NCBI RefSeq assembly: GCF_023555415.1
Contig: NZ_JAKRYL010000002.1
Coordinates: forward strand, 124,001-188,000
Direction: 5' to 3'
Length of the DNA stretch: 64,000 bases
Origin: Halalkalibacter alkaliphilus
GTDB taxonomy: Bacteria > Bacillota > Bacilli > Bacillales > Bacillaceae_D
The translations under genes were made by a program, and so were the position numbers. The notes under the pieces are model-generated. The model did no database searches, was not told the DNA's origin, and saw nothing but the letters and a program-made list of their open reading frames with translations. Shown in pieces: positions 46,517-54,221 of this stretch (positions within the stretch are counted from its first letter, which is position 1; every line of letters begins with the position of its first letter).

Positions 46517-47146
46517 TAAAGGCTGTTTTCGTAAAGAGTGTTGCTGTGAAGATATGTGTTTTCTCGTAGTGAAATGGAGCGGAAGTCACTCGACTCCTGC
46601 GGGATGAAGAGGGAGGCCACTGAAAAAGTGCTCGTTTATTTCGGACTTGAAAAGGAGCTTCGACCTCGCTCCCGGGATGGGGGGCACGCTTTCCGCAGGC
46701 GGGCGTTGAACTAACCGGCTGCGCCGGTGGATTTCAACCTGCCCTTCCCTCCTGCAGGAGTCGGCCCTCCCATCCCGTCCGCTTTGTTGAGTGGGAAGAT
46801 AGAAATTCCCTACTCTTCAACGATCAAAAGAAATAGGAGAAATAGCGTAAAAAGGCCTTTGAGAAATGAAACTCAAAGGCCTTTTGTCTACAGTCTGAAG
46901 TTTAATTTTCATCAAACATTTCACTGTCATTTTATTTTATAATTTAGGTATTACATAGATGTAGGTGAATCTAATGATATCAAATGAAGAAACAAGTTTT
47001 TCAGTGGCCTCATAAAGAGGTAGGGTCGAGATCCCACAGCCGAGGAGGCTCGACACCTCCCCGGTGCGAGTGGCTGGAGCTCAGGTGGAACGAACATGTG
47101 GAGAGCGTACCCATAGAAACAACAAAGTATGCGAAAATAGCCTTAT
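46517..47146. repeat. MITE-like element bounded by inverted repeats, with nested inverted arms
   Basis: TAAAGGCTGTTTTCGTA (46517-46533) is matched in inverted orientation by TGCGAAAATAGCCTTATA (47129-47146). Just inside, GAGGCCACTGAAAAA (46613-46627) is matched exactly by TTTTTCAGTGGCCTC (46997-47011). The 3' arm 47059-47146 equals the inverted head of the repeat at 30709. The middle is GC-rich (CGACTCCTGCGGG, CTTTCCGCAGGCGGGC, CCTCCTGCAGGAGTCGG) with no gene. The 975-base gap 46441-47415 contains this element, a terminator at 46850, a long hairpin at 47147 and a promoter at 47352. Confidence 0.75.
46850..46886 (+). terminator. Hairpin with T run inside the repeat region
   Basis: AAAAGGCCTTTGAG and CTCAAAGGCCTTTT, a perfect 14-bp stem with an 8-base loop. 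It is the first strong terminator after ilvA, about 410 bases past the stop. Confidence 0.8.
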
Positions 47147-47241
47147 AAAAAACGAGAACGATAGGTATATTCTTTTATATATTTTGTTGTCAGAAAGAAC
47201 AAAGTATATAACGTTTTACCTATGATGGTTCTCGTTTTTTT
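47147..47241. other. Long three-tier hairpin, about 94 nt
   Basis: Outer stem AAAAAACGAGAAC (47147-47159) with GTTCTCGTTTTTT (47228-47240), 13 perfect pairs; middle ATAGGTA with TACCTAT; inner TATATATTTTGTT with AACAAAGTATATA (12 of 13) around GTCAGAAAG. It directly abuts the inverted-repeat element and ends in T6 on the plus strand. It could be a terminator, a processed RNA, or a palindromic mobile repeat. Confidence 0.7.
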
Positions 47242-47351
47242 ATGTTTATAATGTATAAAAAGTTGCATATTTTCTGTTGTGTACTTTTAAAATATGTTGA
47301 AAACAGTTAGTTATCTGATAATTCTGATGAATAAAAATTCAGATGTATACA

Positions 47352-47380
47352 TTGACCAATCTACTTTTTTCTCGTAATGT
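47352..47380 (+). promoter_or_regulatory. Sigma-A promoter of the YitT-like gene
   Basis: TTGACC (47352-47357), 17-base spacer, TAATGT (47375-47380), 35 bases before the GTG start. Confidence 0.55.
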
Positions 47381-47415
47381 AGATAGTATAGTAGAGGAAG
47401 TCGAGGTGAGAACTA

Positions 47416-48048
47416 GTGATAGAAAGATTAAAAATGGTTTCTTTAGTTATTTTAGGTTTATTCCTTACATCAATCGGCTTAAAGTTCTTAGCTTTACATG
47501 AGCTTACCTTTGGAGGAACAGCAGGACTTGCGACAGTATTAACGTTTGTGAGCCCATGGTCGTGGGGTGTGCTGTTTTTCTTAGTTAACTTACCTTTTTT
47601 CTTAATGTCATTTAAAAAGCTAGGAAAGTGGTTTACCATTTCTAGTTTTATGTCGATCATTGGTATCTCGCTCGTTCGTGACGGGTTAGACCTATTGCCA
47701 TTCTTTTCAGTCCCGATGTGGCTTTCGACCATCTTGGCTGGGTTATGCATAGGTTTTGGAGTTACATTAGTATTAAATAATGGATCCTCACTCGGAGGAA
47801 TCCACATTTTGGCACTTTACCTTGATCAGAAGTGGAAGGTCAATCGCGGGTTGTCGATTTTTATTTGTGATTTATTAATTATTATCTTTGCAGGCCTTTT
47901 AGTTGGCTGGGGTAATGCATTGCTTTCTGTATTTGTAATTTTTGTAGCAAGTACGATTATAGGCCGTTACAAAAAATCACCGATTAAAGCACCAGCTGAG
48001 CAACCTGTATTCGAAAAGGCTCATTCTCAAACAATTAATGAATCATAA
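47416..48048 (+). CDS. YitT-family membrane protein without DUF2179
   Basis: 210 residues with five to six membrane helices (VSLVILGLFLTSIGLKFLAL, WGVLFFLVNLPFFLMSF, ILAGLCIGFGVTLVLNNG, LLIIIFAGLLVGW). The GGxxGG motif of YitT proteins is seen as NNGSSLGGIHI, where YpjC has GGTTGGVDI. It stops after the last helix, lacking the soluble DUF2179 domain that YpjC (14485-15357) has. Function unknown. GTG start preceded by GAGGTGA. Confidence 0.8.
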   Translation: MIERLKMVSLVILGLFLTSIGLKFLALHELTFGGTAGLATVLTFVSPWSWGVLFFLVNLPFFLMSFKKLGKWFTISSFMSIIGISLVRDGLDLLPFFSVPMWLSTILAGLCIGFGVTLVLNNGSSLGGIHILALYLDQKWKVNRGLSIFICDLLIIIFAGLLVGWGNALLSVFVIFVASTIIGRYKKSPIKAPAEQPVFEKAHSQTINES

Positions 48049-48061
48049 TATAAGTATGTTC

Positions 48062-48103
48062 GGGGTTATCCCAAAAGGTCAAAACCTTTTAGGATAACCC
48101 CTT
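48062..48103. terminator. Dispersed GGGGTTATCCCAAAAGG hairpin
   Basis: GGGGTTATCCCAAAAGG (48062-48078) pairs with CCTTTTAGGATAACCCC (48085-48101), one mismatch, loop TCAAAA, then TTCTTT. Confidence 0.85.
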
Positions 48104-48183
48104 CTTTGTAGATGATATCATTTTTGCTGAAGAATTAGTCATGCTATACTTACAATGTACATAAGTGAAAAGGAGTGATAGCA

Positions 48184-48705
48184 GTGCGATTAGAAGGAAA
48201 AAAAATAATGGCTATTTTAGATGAGGAGTTTGAAGATTTAGAACTCTGGTACCCTGTTATGCGGTTGCGTGAAGAGGGGGCAACTGTACATTTTGTTGGA
48301 AATGAAAAGGATAAGACATATATTGGAAAGTATGGAGTGCCGGCTACTTCTGATTATAGTTATCAAGAAGTATCATCAAAAGATTATGATGGAATTCTTG
48401 TCCCGGGTGGATGGGCACCAGATAAATTACGACGCTATCCAGAAGTATTAACTTTTGTCAAAGAAATGGATAAAGACGAAAAACCAATAGGTCAGATTTG
48501 TCATGCTGGCTGGGTACTGATTTCAGCGAAAATTTTGAACGGAAGAAAAGTAACAAGCACACCTGGCATTCGTGATGACATGGAAAATGCGGGAGCAGAA
48601 TGGTTTGATGAGGCGGTTGTTGTTGATGGCCATATTATTTCAAGTCGTAGACCTCCAGATTTACCTCCTTATGCAAAGGCATTTGCAGATGCATTAGCTA
48701 AGTAA
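48184..48705 (+). CDS. PfpI/DJ-1 family protein
   Basis: 173 residues of the DJ-1/PfpI superfamily (YraA/YfkM-type, general stress deglycase or peptidase). The nucleophile elbow is GQICHAGW with Cys at about 103, followed by His; the conserved Glu is in EEFEDLELWYP and the LVPGGWAPD loop is present. GTG at 48184 with AAAGGAGTGA upstream. Confidence 0.9.
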   Translation: MRLEGKKIMAILDEEFEDLELWYPVMRLREEGATVHFVGNEKDKTYIGKYGVPATSDYSYQEVSSKDYDGILVPGGWAPDKLRRYPEVLTFVKEMDKDEKPIGQICHAGWVLISAKILNGRKVTSTPGIRDDMENAGAEWFDEAVVVDGHIISSRRPPDLPPYAKAFADALAK

Positions 48706-48727
48706 TAGAAAAGAATAGGTGAGGTAT

Positions 48728-49651
48728 ATGGAGTTTCATTTTTTAGGAACAGGTTCAGGAGTTCCTTCGACAAGTCGAAATGTGAGCGGCTTAGTTGTAC
48801 GTTTCTTGCAGAAGAAAAGCACGCAATGGTTATTTGATTGTGGAGAGGCGACACAGCACCAAATCTTGAAAAGTCCAATTACGTTAACAAAAATCGATCG
48901 TATTTTTATAACTCATTTACATGGTGATCATTTGTTTGGTCTACCTGGCTTGCTTTGTTCCAGATCGGCCCAAGGTGCTAAAACGCCGTTAACGATTTAT
49001 GGACCTGACGGTGTGGAAACATTTGTGAAAACAGCGCTAACGATTTCAAAATCATACCTTTCGTATGACATCCATTTCATTTCGATCGATGAGGGTATTA
49101 TATATGAGGACGATTCAATAAAGGTAGAAGTGATGGGATTAGATCATGTTATGCCAAGTTTTGCCTTTAAACTAACAGAAGCAGACCAACAAGGGGCGCT
49201 GAAAGTTGAAAAACTGCAAGAACTTGGAATCAAACCTGGCCCAATCTACCAACGGATTAAACAAGGAGAAACGATTGAGCTTCCTGATGGTCGAATCATT
49301 GATGGTAATGAGTTTCTACATGAAAAAAAGCAGGGAAGAAAGGTTGTTATAGCAGGTGACACAAGACCGTTAGAACAAATGATTTCTTTTAGTGAATCAG
49401 CTAATTTGCTCATTCACGAAGGTACATTTCGGGAAGATAAAAAAAGTCACGCTGAACAATTTGGCCACTCTACGATTACTGAAGTGGCATCAATTGCAAA
49501 ACGAGCGAACGTTGATCAGTTAATTTTAACCCATATTAGTTCAAGGTATGCTGGAGCGGAGAATGAGTTGGAAGAAGAAGTTCGCTCGGTTTTAGATGGG
49601 ACGATTGTCGCTCATGATTTAATGGTATACAAGTTGATGAATAACGTTTGA
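48728..49651 (+). CDS. rnz: Ribonuclease Z
   Basis: Endoribonuclease that trims tRNA 3' trailers lacking CCA. 307 residues, MBL fold with FLGTGSGVPSTSRNVS, metal motif THLHGDHLFGLPGLL, Asp in IAGDTRP and HEGTF; the final HISSRY motif is present. ATG at 48728 with TAGGTGAGG upstream. Works in the same pathway as CCA-adding enzyme at 19033. Confidence 0.96.
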   Translation: MEFHFLGTGSGVPSTSRNVSGLVVRFLQKKSTQWLFDCGEATQHQILKSPITLTKIDRIFITHLHGDHLFGLPGLLCSRSAQGAKTPLTIYGPDGVETFVKTALTISKSYLSYDIHFISIDEGIIYEDDSIKVEVMGLDHVMPSFAFKLTEADQQGALKVEKLQELGIKPGPIYQRIKQGETIELPDGRIIDGNEFLHEKKQGRKVVIAGDTRPLEQMISFSESANLLIHEGTFREDKKSHAEQFGHSTITEVASIAKRANVDQLILTHISSRYAGAENELEEEVRSVLDGTIVAHDLMVYKLMNNV

Positions 49652-49703
49652 TTTAGTTGCGCAAAGTAAGATCATACATCACAGATTATTAGGAGGAATG
49701 ATC

Positions 49704-49964
49704 ATGGCAGAGCGCACTCATCTTGAACATTTTCTAGAAAAAGCAGAAACAACACTTGAAGAAGCACAAAGGACTTTTGAAGATTCACAACGTGTACAAG
49801 AAGGAGACTACGGGGAGTACATCCAAGCACAAAGGAATTTGCAAGATTTAAATGATGAACTTGGAACTCTTATGCATGCAGCCACTCCTGAGCAACGCGA
49901 TCAATTGCACCGTACGCAAATTCAAGTCAATCAACTACAAAATCATTTTATACTGAAGCGTTAG
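49704..49964 (+). CDS. ytzC: DUF2524 family protein, YtzC-like
   Basis: 86-residue helical, hydrophilic protein. The C-terminal half (TPEQRDQLHRTQIQVNQLQN) closely follows YtzC of B. subtilis (QQREQLYRMRLQLQSLQNN). Function unknown. ATG 49704 is preferred over 49698 since AGGAGG (49691-49696) is 7 bases away. Confidence 0.78.
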   Translation: MAERTHLEHFLEKAETTLEEAQRTFEDSQRVQEGDYGEYIQAQRNLQDLNDELGTLMHAATPEQRDQLHRTQIQVNQLQNHFILKR

Positions 49965-49981
49965 TTAGTAACATTGTCATT

Positions 49982-50013
49982 GGGGTTGTCGTATTTACGA
50001 CAACCTCTTTTTT
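49982..50013 (+). terminator. Terminator after the ytzC-like gene
   Basis: GGGGTTGTCGTA, TT, TACGACAACCTC then TTTTTT: 11-12 bp stem. Confidence 0.88.
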
Positions 50014-50105
50014 GTGAAAAGAGCAGTGGTACGGTTTTCAGCTTTCTCCTATACATAATTGTTCTTTTTCTGCTAAAATAGGGAATGAAGAAATGAGGGA
50101 ATGAG

Positions 50106-50459
50106 ATGGAGGAAATATCACATAGTACCTTGGAAAAAATGCTGGCAGATCGAGAACCTATAACGGTTGTTTTTGTTTATACACCATTATGTGGAACCTG
50201 TAAGTTAGCAGAAAAAATGGTAGCGGTTGTTGATTCCACCTTAGAGTCATTGCCTATTTATTCGTTGAATATTAACCACTCGCCTGCATTTGCACAAAAG
50301 TGGAAGATCAAAAGCGTACCATGTTTACTTTTGTTTCAAAAAGGACTAGGAGTAGAGCGCATTTATGCACTTCAATCGATTGGATTCATTCATGATGTAC
50401 TGAAGCCTTATGCGGCGGCGCGGGCTTTGCTAGAAAACGAACAGACTGAAAGGGGATAA
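50106..50459 (+). CDS. Thioredoxin-like protein
   Basis: 117 residues with a thioredoxin fold: active site CGTC at residues 29-32 (TPLCGTCKLA) and cis-proline in KSVPCLLLF. The extra Cys next to the cis-Pro is unusual. Only six bases separate it from brxA, so the two are probably co-transcribed and share a thiol-redox role; the substrate is unknown. Confidence 0.85.
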   Translation: MEEISHSTLEKMLADREPITVVFVYTPLCGTCKLAEKMVAVVDSTLESLPIYSLNINHSPAFAQKWKIKSVPCLLLFQKGLGVERIYALQSIGFIHDVLKPYAAARALLENEQTERG

Positions 50460-50464
50460 TAAAC

Positions 50465-50902
50465 ATGTCAATGGCTTACGAAGAATACATGCGTCAAGTA
50501 GTTTTACCGATGAGGGCAGAATTAACAGAGAACGGCTTTAAAGAATTAACAACAGCTGAGGAAGTGGATCAGTATATGGAGCAAGCAGAAGGTACGACAT
50601 TAGTTGTCATTAACTCCGTATGTGGTTGTGCTGCGGGATTAGCTCGTCCAGCTGCTGTAACCTCTCTTCAACATGACAATACGCCTGAAAATCTTGTAAC
50701 TGTATTTGCAGGTCAAGATAAAGAAGCAACTGCGCAAATGCGTTCTTATTTTGCGGATATTCCACCTTCTTCGCCATCAATGGCTATCTTAAAAGGGAAG
50801 GAAGTTGTTCACTTTATTCCACGTGAACAAATTGAGGGAGCAGCACCTGAAGATATTATTCGTAACTTAGCACTTGCTTACAATGATCATTGTAGTAAAT
50901 AA
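50465..50902 (+). CDS. brxA: Bacilliredoxin BrxA (YphP)
   Basis: Removes bacillithiol from S-bacillithiolated proteins. 145 residues; the CGC active site is at residues 53-55 (NSVCGCAAGLARPA), and the start MSMAYEEYMRQ and PSSPSMAILKGKEVVHFIPR match YphP. Bacillithiol itself is made by bshA and bshB1 earlier in this window. AAAGGGG lies upstream. Confidence 0.95.
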   Translation: MSMAYEEYMRQVVLPMRAELTENGFKELTTAEEVDQYMEQAEGTTLVVINSVCGCAAGLARPAAVTSLQHDNTPENLVTVFAGQDKEATAQMRSYFADIPPSSPSMAILKGKEVVHFIPREQIEGAAPEDIIRNLALAYNDHCSK

Positions 50903-50940
50903 ATATAGAGAAGATTAGTGACTCAAACTAAGGTTGGATC

Positions 50941-50982
50941 GAGGGCACTGAAAAAGGAAAACCCTCCTTTTTCAGTGCCCTC
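50941..50982. terminator. Dispersed GAGGGCACTGAAAAAGGA hairpin
   Basis: Perfect 18-bp stem (50941-50958 with 50965-50982) and a 6-base loop. Same arms as 2696-2735. Confidence 0.85.
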
Positions 50983-51023
50983 CTTAAATTCACCATATTA
51001 TTTATAAAAAAGGATGATGTGAG

Positions 51024-51446
51024 ATGAAACAAGCACCTGACTTTACATTGCCTATGGCAAGGAAAGATATGGAATGGTCACTTGAAGAAGCAACTAAAAA
51101 AGTCACGATGATTTCATTTTGGACTTCATGGTGCCCAGATTCACAAAGAGATTTACAAGCAAAACAGGTGCTCTACCAATCAATGGAAACGGATCAGATT
51201 GATATGTATATGATTCATGTGACAGGGCGTGACCCAGAAGTGGACGTCAATGTATTTCTTGAAAAGAATGGCTATACGTTCCCGGTGTTAAAAGACAAGG
51301 GAACGAAAGTGTATGATTTATACCAGTGTATGGGGGTGCCAACAACTGTTTTGTTAAATGAAAAAAAAGAGGTTGCCTTCATCTATCACGATAAGGCAAC
51401 CATAATGGAAATTATGAAAGGTGTTACATCAATACTTGAGGCATAG
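51024..51446 (+). CDS. TlpA/AhpC-type thioredoxin-fold protein with CPDS site
   Basis: 140-residue cytoplasmic thioredoxin-fold protein beginning QAPDFTLPMA like redoxins. The usual CxxC is CPDS (residues 37-40), so the resolving Cys is replaced by Ser; cis-Pro is in MGVPTTVLL. It has no signal peptide or anchor, unlike ResA. A monothiol activity or use of bacillithiol/BrxA as partner is possible, given the neighbouring genes. Confidence 0.83.
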   Translation: MKQAPDFTLPMARKDMEWSLEEATKKVTMISFWTSWCPDSQRDLQAKQVLYQSMETDQIDMYMIHVTGRDPEVDVNVFLEKNGYTFPVLKDKGTKVYDLYQCMGVPTTVLLNEKKEVAFIYHDKATIMEIMKGVTSILEA

Positions 51447-51458
51447 GTCCGTTATCAA

Positions 51459-52181
51459 TTACGGTCTGACACCATAGAAAATAACTCGTCCCATTGTTTC
51501 AATGTTAGGATACCCACCCTGCTTATAAATTTCAACAACATGTTCTCTGTTGTATGGAACGCGATTTAAATGGAGGCGATGGCGTCCCTCCTCAATTTCA
51601 GCTACTAAATAAGAAGCGAGTGGGTGTCCGTCAAATGGCATACCAACACTTCCTGTATTTACGACATTTTTTCCATGAAGCGAACGGATATATGGATGGT
51701 GAATATGTCCATATACATAAAGGTCAGCATCGTCTCTTTGCATAATTGTATTTTCAATTTCTGATGTTTGATCAGGTAGTACGACGTCAAACAAGCTGTT
51801 AGGTGTCGCATGAAACGCATGAACGATTGAATCTAACCCATCTTCCAATACTAATTCAGTTGGAAGTCCCTTCAAATATGTAAGGTCTTCATCGCTAAGG
51901 CGCTGTAATGTCCACTCTCGTTCCTGCTTCATAATAGTAAGAGCGCTTTCAGGGACTTCTCCTTCGTTTATTCCACGAACAAGCCATTCATCGGCATTTC
52001 CTTTAATGACATCCGCATCAAGACTGCGAACAATGTCTAGAACGCGCTTTGGCTCGGGACCGCGGAAACATAAGTCACCAAGGAAACAAATCTTATCAAC
52101 ACGTTGAGATTGTACATCGCGCAATACCGCTTCTAAAGCAGTAGCATTTCCGTGAATATCAGATAAAAAAGCTATTCTCAT
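51459..52181 (-). CDS. Metallophosphoesterase (calcineurin-like)
   Basis: 240 residues of the YfcE/MJ0936-like phosphoesterase type. Metal motifs in order: DIHGN (residues 7-11), GDLCFRGP, KGNADEW (GNHD-like) and YGHIHHP with final GSVGMPFDG. ATG at 52181 follows GGGAGGG by 8-9 bases. The phosphodiester substrate cannot be told from sequence. TATAAT on the minus strand near 52205 suggests its promoter; ypgR is divergent. Confidence 0.88.
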   Translation of the reverse strand: MRIAFLSDIHGNATALEAVLRDVQSQRVDKICFLGDLCFRGPEPKRVLDIVRSLDADVIKGNADEWLVRGINEGEVPESALTIMKQEREWTLQRLSDEDLTYLKGLPTELVLEDGLDSIVHAFHATPNSLFDVVLPDQTSEIENTIMQRDDADLYVYGHIHHPYIRSLHGKNVVNTGSVGMPFDGHPLASYLVAEIEEGRHRLHLNRVPYNREHVVEIYKQGGYPNIETMGRVIFYGVRP

Positions 52182-52358
52182 TGAAAAAACCCTCCCTTTT
52201 GTTCTATTATAACAGACTAGCTCCATTTTTCATGTTTCTAATAATATTTTTTACATACTTGTTAGCAACTTACATGAGAATCATCTGATTGGCACGAAAA
52301 TTGGTGCTATGATAAGATCAAAGGGAGAAGATATCTAAAGCTGTGGAGGTTTTTCATT

Positions 52359-53486
52359 ATGAAAATAACATCAATTGAACCAACACCAAGCCCTAATACG
52401 ATGAAATTGACGTTAAGTGAGAGTCTTGGTGAAAGTGCTAGAAATAGTTATACGGAAAAAAATAAGAACGAAGCCCCTTCATACATACAATCATTATTTA
52501 ATATTGAGGGTGTAAAAGGTGTGTACCATGTAGCAGACTTCATTGCGATTGATCGACATCCAAAGGTAGATTGGAAAAACATCCTTCCACATGTGCGTGC
52601 TGTATTTGGAGAGGATGTTGAGTCACAATCAGAAAAAAACGAAGTAAATGAGCATTTTGGTGAAGTGAATGTATTTGTCCAAACTTTTAAAGGGATACCG
52701 ATGCAAATCAAATTATCAGATGGGGAACAGGAAAAACGAGAAGGGTTGCCAGAACGTTTTGCTCTTGCGATTGCTAAGGCTCAAAAAGAGGACGACAATG
52801 TTGTTATGGAACGAAAATGGGTTGAAAAAGGCGTACGTTATGGTGAATTAGATGAAATTGCAAAAGACGTTGCTGAAGAAATATCAGCAGCATATTCTCA
52901 AGATCGCTTAAATGGACTTGTGGCGATGGCAAATGGGAAAGAGGATATCCAAGCAGCAAAGCGGGAACGATTTATTGATGTCACTTTAGATATGCTTGAT
53001 CAAGAAGATTGGCGTGATCGTTATGCCGTACTCGAGAGAATGAATCCAAAGGAAAAAGATATTCCTGTTTTAGCAAAAGCATTACAAGATGAGAAAGCAT
53101 CAATTAGAAGATTAGCCACTGTCTATTTTGGGATGATAGAAACAACAGAAGTATTGCCTTATTTATATCAAGCATTAAAGGATACTTCTGTTACTGTTCG
53201 TCGGACAGCTGGAGACTGTTTATCAGATTTAGGTATGGAAGAAGCCATTCCATCTATGATGGAAGCATTAAAAGATAAGAACAAACTGGTTCGTTGGAGA
53301 GCAGCTATGTTTTTATATGAAGTTGGGGACGATCAAGCAATTGAGGCATTAAAACAAGCTGAATCAGATCCTGAGTTTGAAGTTGCTTTACAAGTGAAAA
53401 TGGCACTTGCGCGAATTGAAGGTGGCGAAGAAGCAAAAGGGTCTGTTTGGAAGCAAATGACCGAATCGCGAAAAAATAATGAATAG
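52359..53486 (+). CDS. ypgR: Conserved virulence factor C family protein YpgR
   Basis: 375 residues (B. subtilis YpgR is of equal size). N-terminal NfuN/scaffold-like domain (TPSPNTMKLTLSE, FNIEGVKGVYHVADFIAI, about 1-90), middle domain, and HEAT-like PBS-lyase repeats at about 205-360 (DIPVLAKALQDEKASIRRLA, VLPYLYQALKDTSVTVRRTA, AIPSMMEALKDKNKLVRWRA). The S. aureus homologue CvfC affects virulence gene expression; the molecular role is unknown. GTGGAGG upstream. An extended -10 TGCTATGAT at 52305-52313 may be its promoter. Confidence 0.88.
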   Translation: MKITSIEPTPSPNTMKLTLSESLGESARNSYTEKNKNEAPSYIQSLFNIEGVKGVYHVADFIAIDRHPKVDWKNILPHVRAVFGEDVESQSEKNEVNEHFGEVNVFVQTFKGIPMQIKLSDGEQEKREGLPERFALAIAKAQKEDDNVVMERKWVEKGVRYGELDEIAKDVAEEISAAYSQDRLNGLVAMANGKEDIQAAKRERFIDVTLDMLDQEDWRDRYAVLERMNPKEKDIPVLAKALQDEKASIRRLATVYFGMIETTEVLPYLYQALKDTSVTVRRTAGDCLSDLGMEEAIPSMMEALKDKNKLVRWRAAMFLYEVGDDQAIEALKQAESDPEFEVALQVKMALARIEGGEEAKGSVWKQMTESRKNNE

Positions 53487-53498
53487 AGGTGGGCAAGG

Positions 53499-53717
53499 AT
53501 GACGAAAGAAGCGGTGCTAAATGAGCTGAAAAGCCGTGAAATGGATGATATGGTAGAGCTAATTGAAGATGCAGAAGCAGGTCATCTTGAGGAATTAGAG
53601 CTAGTGGAATCCATCGGCTTAGTTTATGACAAGGAACTAAACAGTGCCTTACTAAACGTATTGAAAGATTTAGGTGTACAAATTATTTATGTAACAGATG
53701 AGGAAGAAGGCTCGTAG
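53499..53717 (+). CDS. Small acidic protein resembling sigma-70 region 1.1
   Basis: 72 residues, strongly acidic, soluble. The pattern of a helix (VLNELKSREMDDMVELIEDA), a short strand region, a helix (ELNSALLNVLKDLG) and a terminal VQIIYVTDEEE recalls sigma-70 region 1.1, whose end reads GIEVVDEEE. There is no DNA-binding sigma domain. The similarity is by eye only. AGAGGTGGG precedes the ATG; it lies 12 bases after ypgR and is probably co-transcribed. Confidence 0.7.
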   Translation: MTKEAVLNELKSREMDDMVELIEDAEAGHLEELELVESIGLVYDKELNSALLNVLKDLGVQIIYVTDEEEGS

Positions 53718-53744
53718 ATTATTTTGATATTAGGAGGTTGTGCT

Positions 53745-54221
53745 TTGCGCCACGAACCATCCCAATTCTTATCTAAAAAAGCATTGCCAGTTTGGAGGCT
53801 TCGCGCATGTTTTGAGAGTCTGTTTGTTGCGCTCATTCCAATTGGTTATGGTGTTCTTGTATATTTCTTTTCTATTCCTTTATGGATCTTATGGATATTA
53901 CTAAGTGGGTTTACTGTCTATTTTGTTATTACGGTTTTTGTTATTCCGCCGTTACAATGGAAGAAATGGCGGTATGAAGTATTGGCAGATGAAATTGATT
54001 TACAACGTGGTGTATTTATCGTCAAACGTACGTTAATTCCTATGACTCGTGTCCAACATGTAGACACAGAGCAAGGCCCTCTATTAAGAAGGTATAAATT
54101 AGCGGCGGTATCAATATCTACTGCTGCTACCGTTCATCAAATTCCTTCTTTAACAATGGAAGTTGCAGATGAATTACGGGATAGAATCGCTGAGCTAGCG
54201 GCGGTGGCAGAGGATGAGTGA
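53745..54221 (+). CDS. ydbS: PH-domain membrane protein YdbS
   Basis: 158 residues: two membrane helices (SLFVALIPIGYGVLVYFF, LWILWILLSGFTVYFVITVF) followed by a bacterial PH domain (bPH2/DUF304; YEVLADEIDLQRGVFIVKRTLIPMTRVQHV). TTG start at 53745 with TAGGAGGT 6 bases upstream. Overlaps ydbT by 8 bases. YdbS and YdbT protect B. subtilis against some antimicrobial peptides such as amylocyclicin-like bacteriocins. Confidence 0.9.
   Translation: MRHEPSQFLSKKALPVWRLRACFESLFVALIPIGYGVLVYFFSIPLWILWILLSGFTVYFVITVFVIPPLQWKKWRYEVLADEIDLQRGVFIVKRTLIPMTRVQHVDTEQGPLLRRYKLAAVSISTAATVHQIPSLTMEVADELRDRIAELAAVAEDE

Noticed and set aside
46727-46942. 71-codon open frame within the GC-rich repeat after ilvA
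   Set aside because: It lies in inverted-repeat DNA, has no ribosome binding site and crosses a terminator hairpin.
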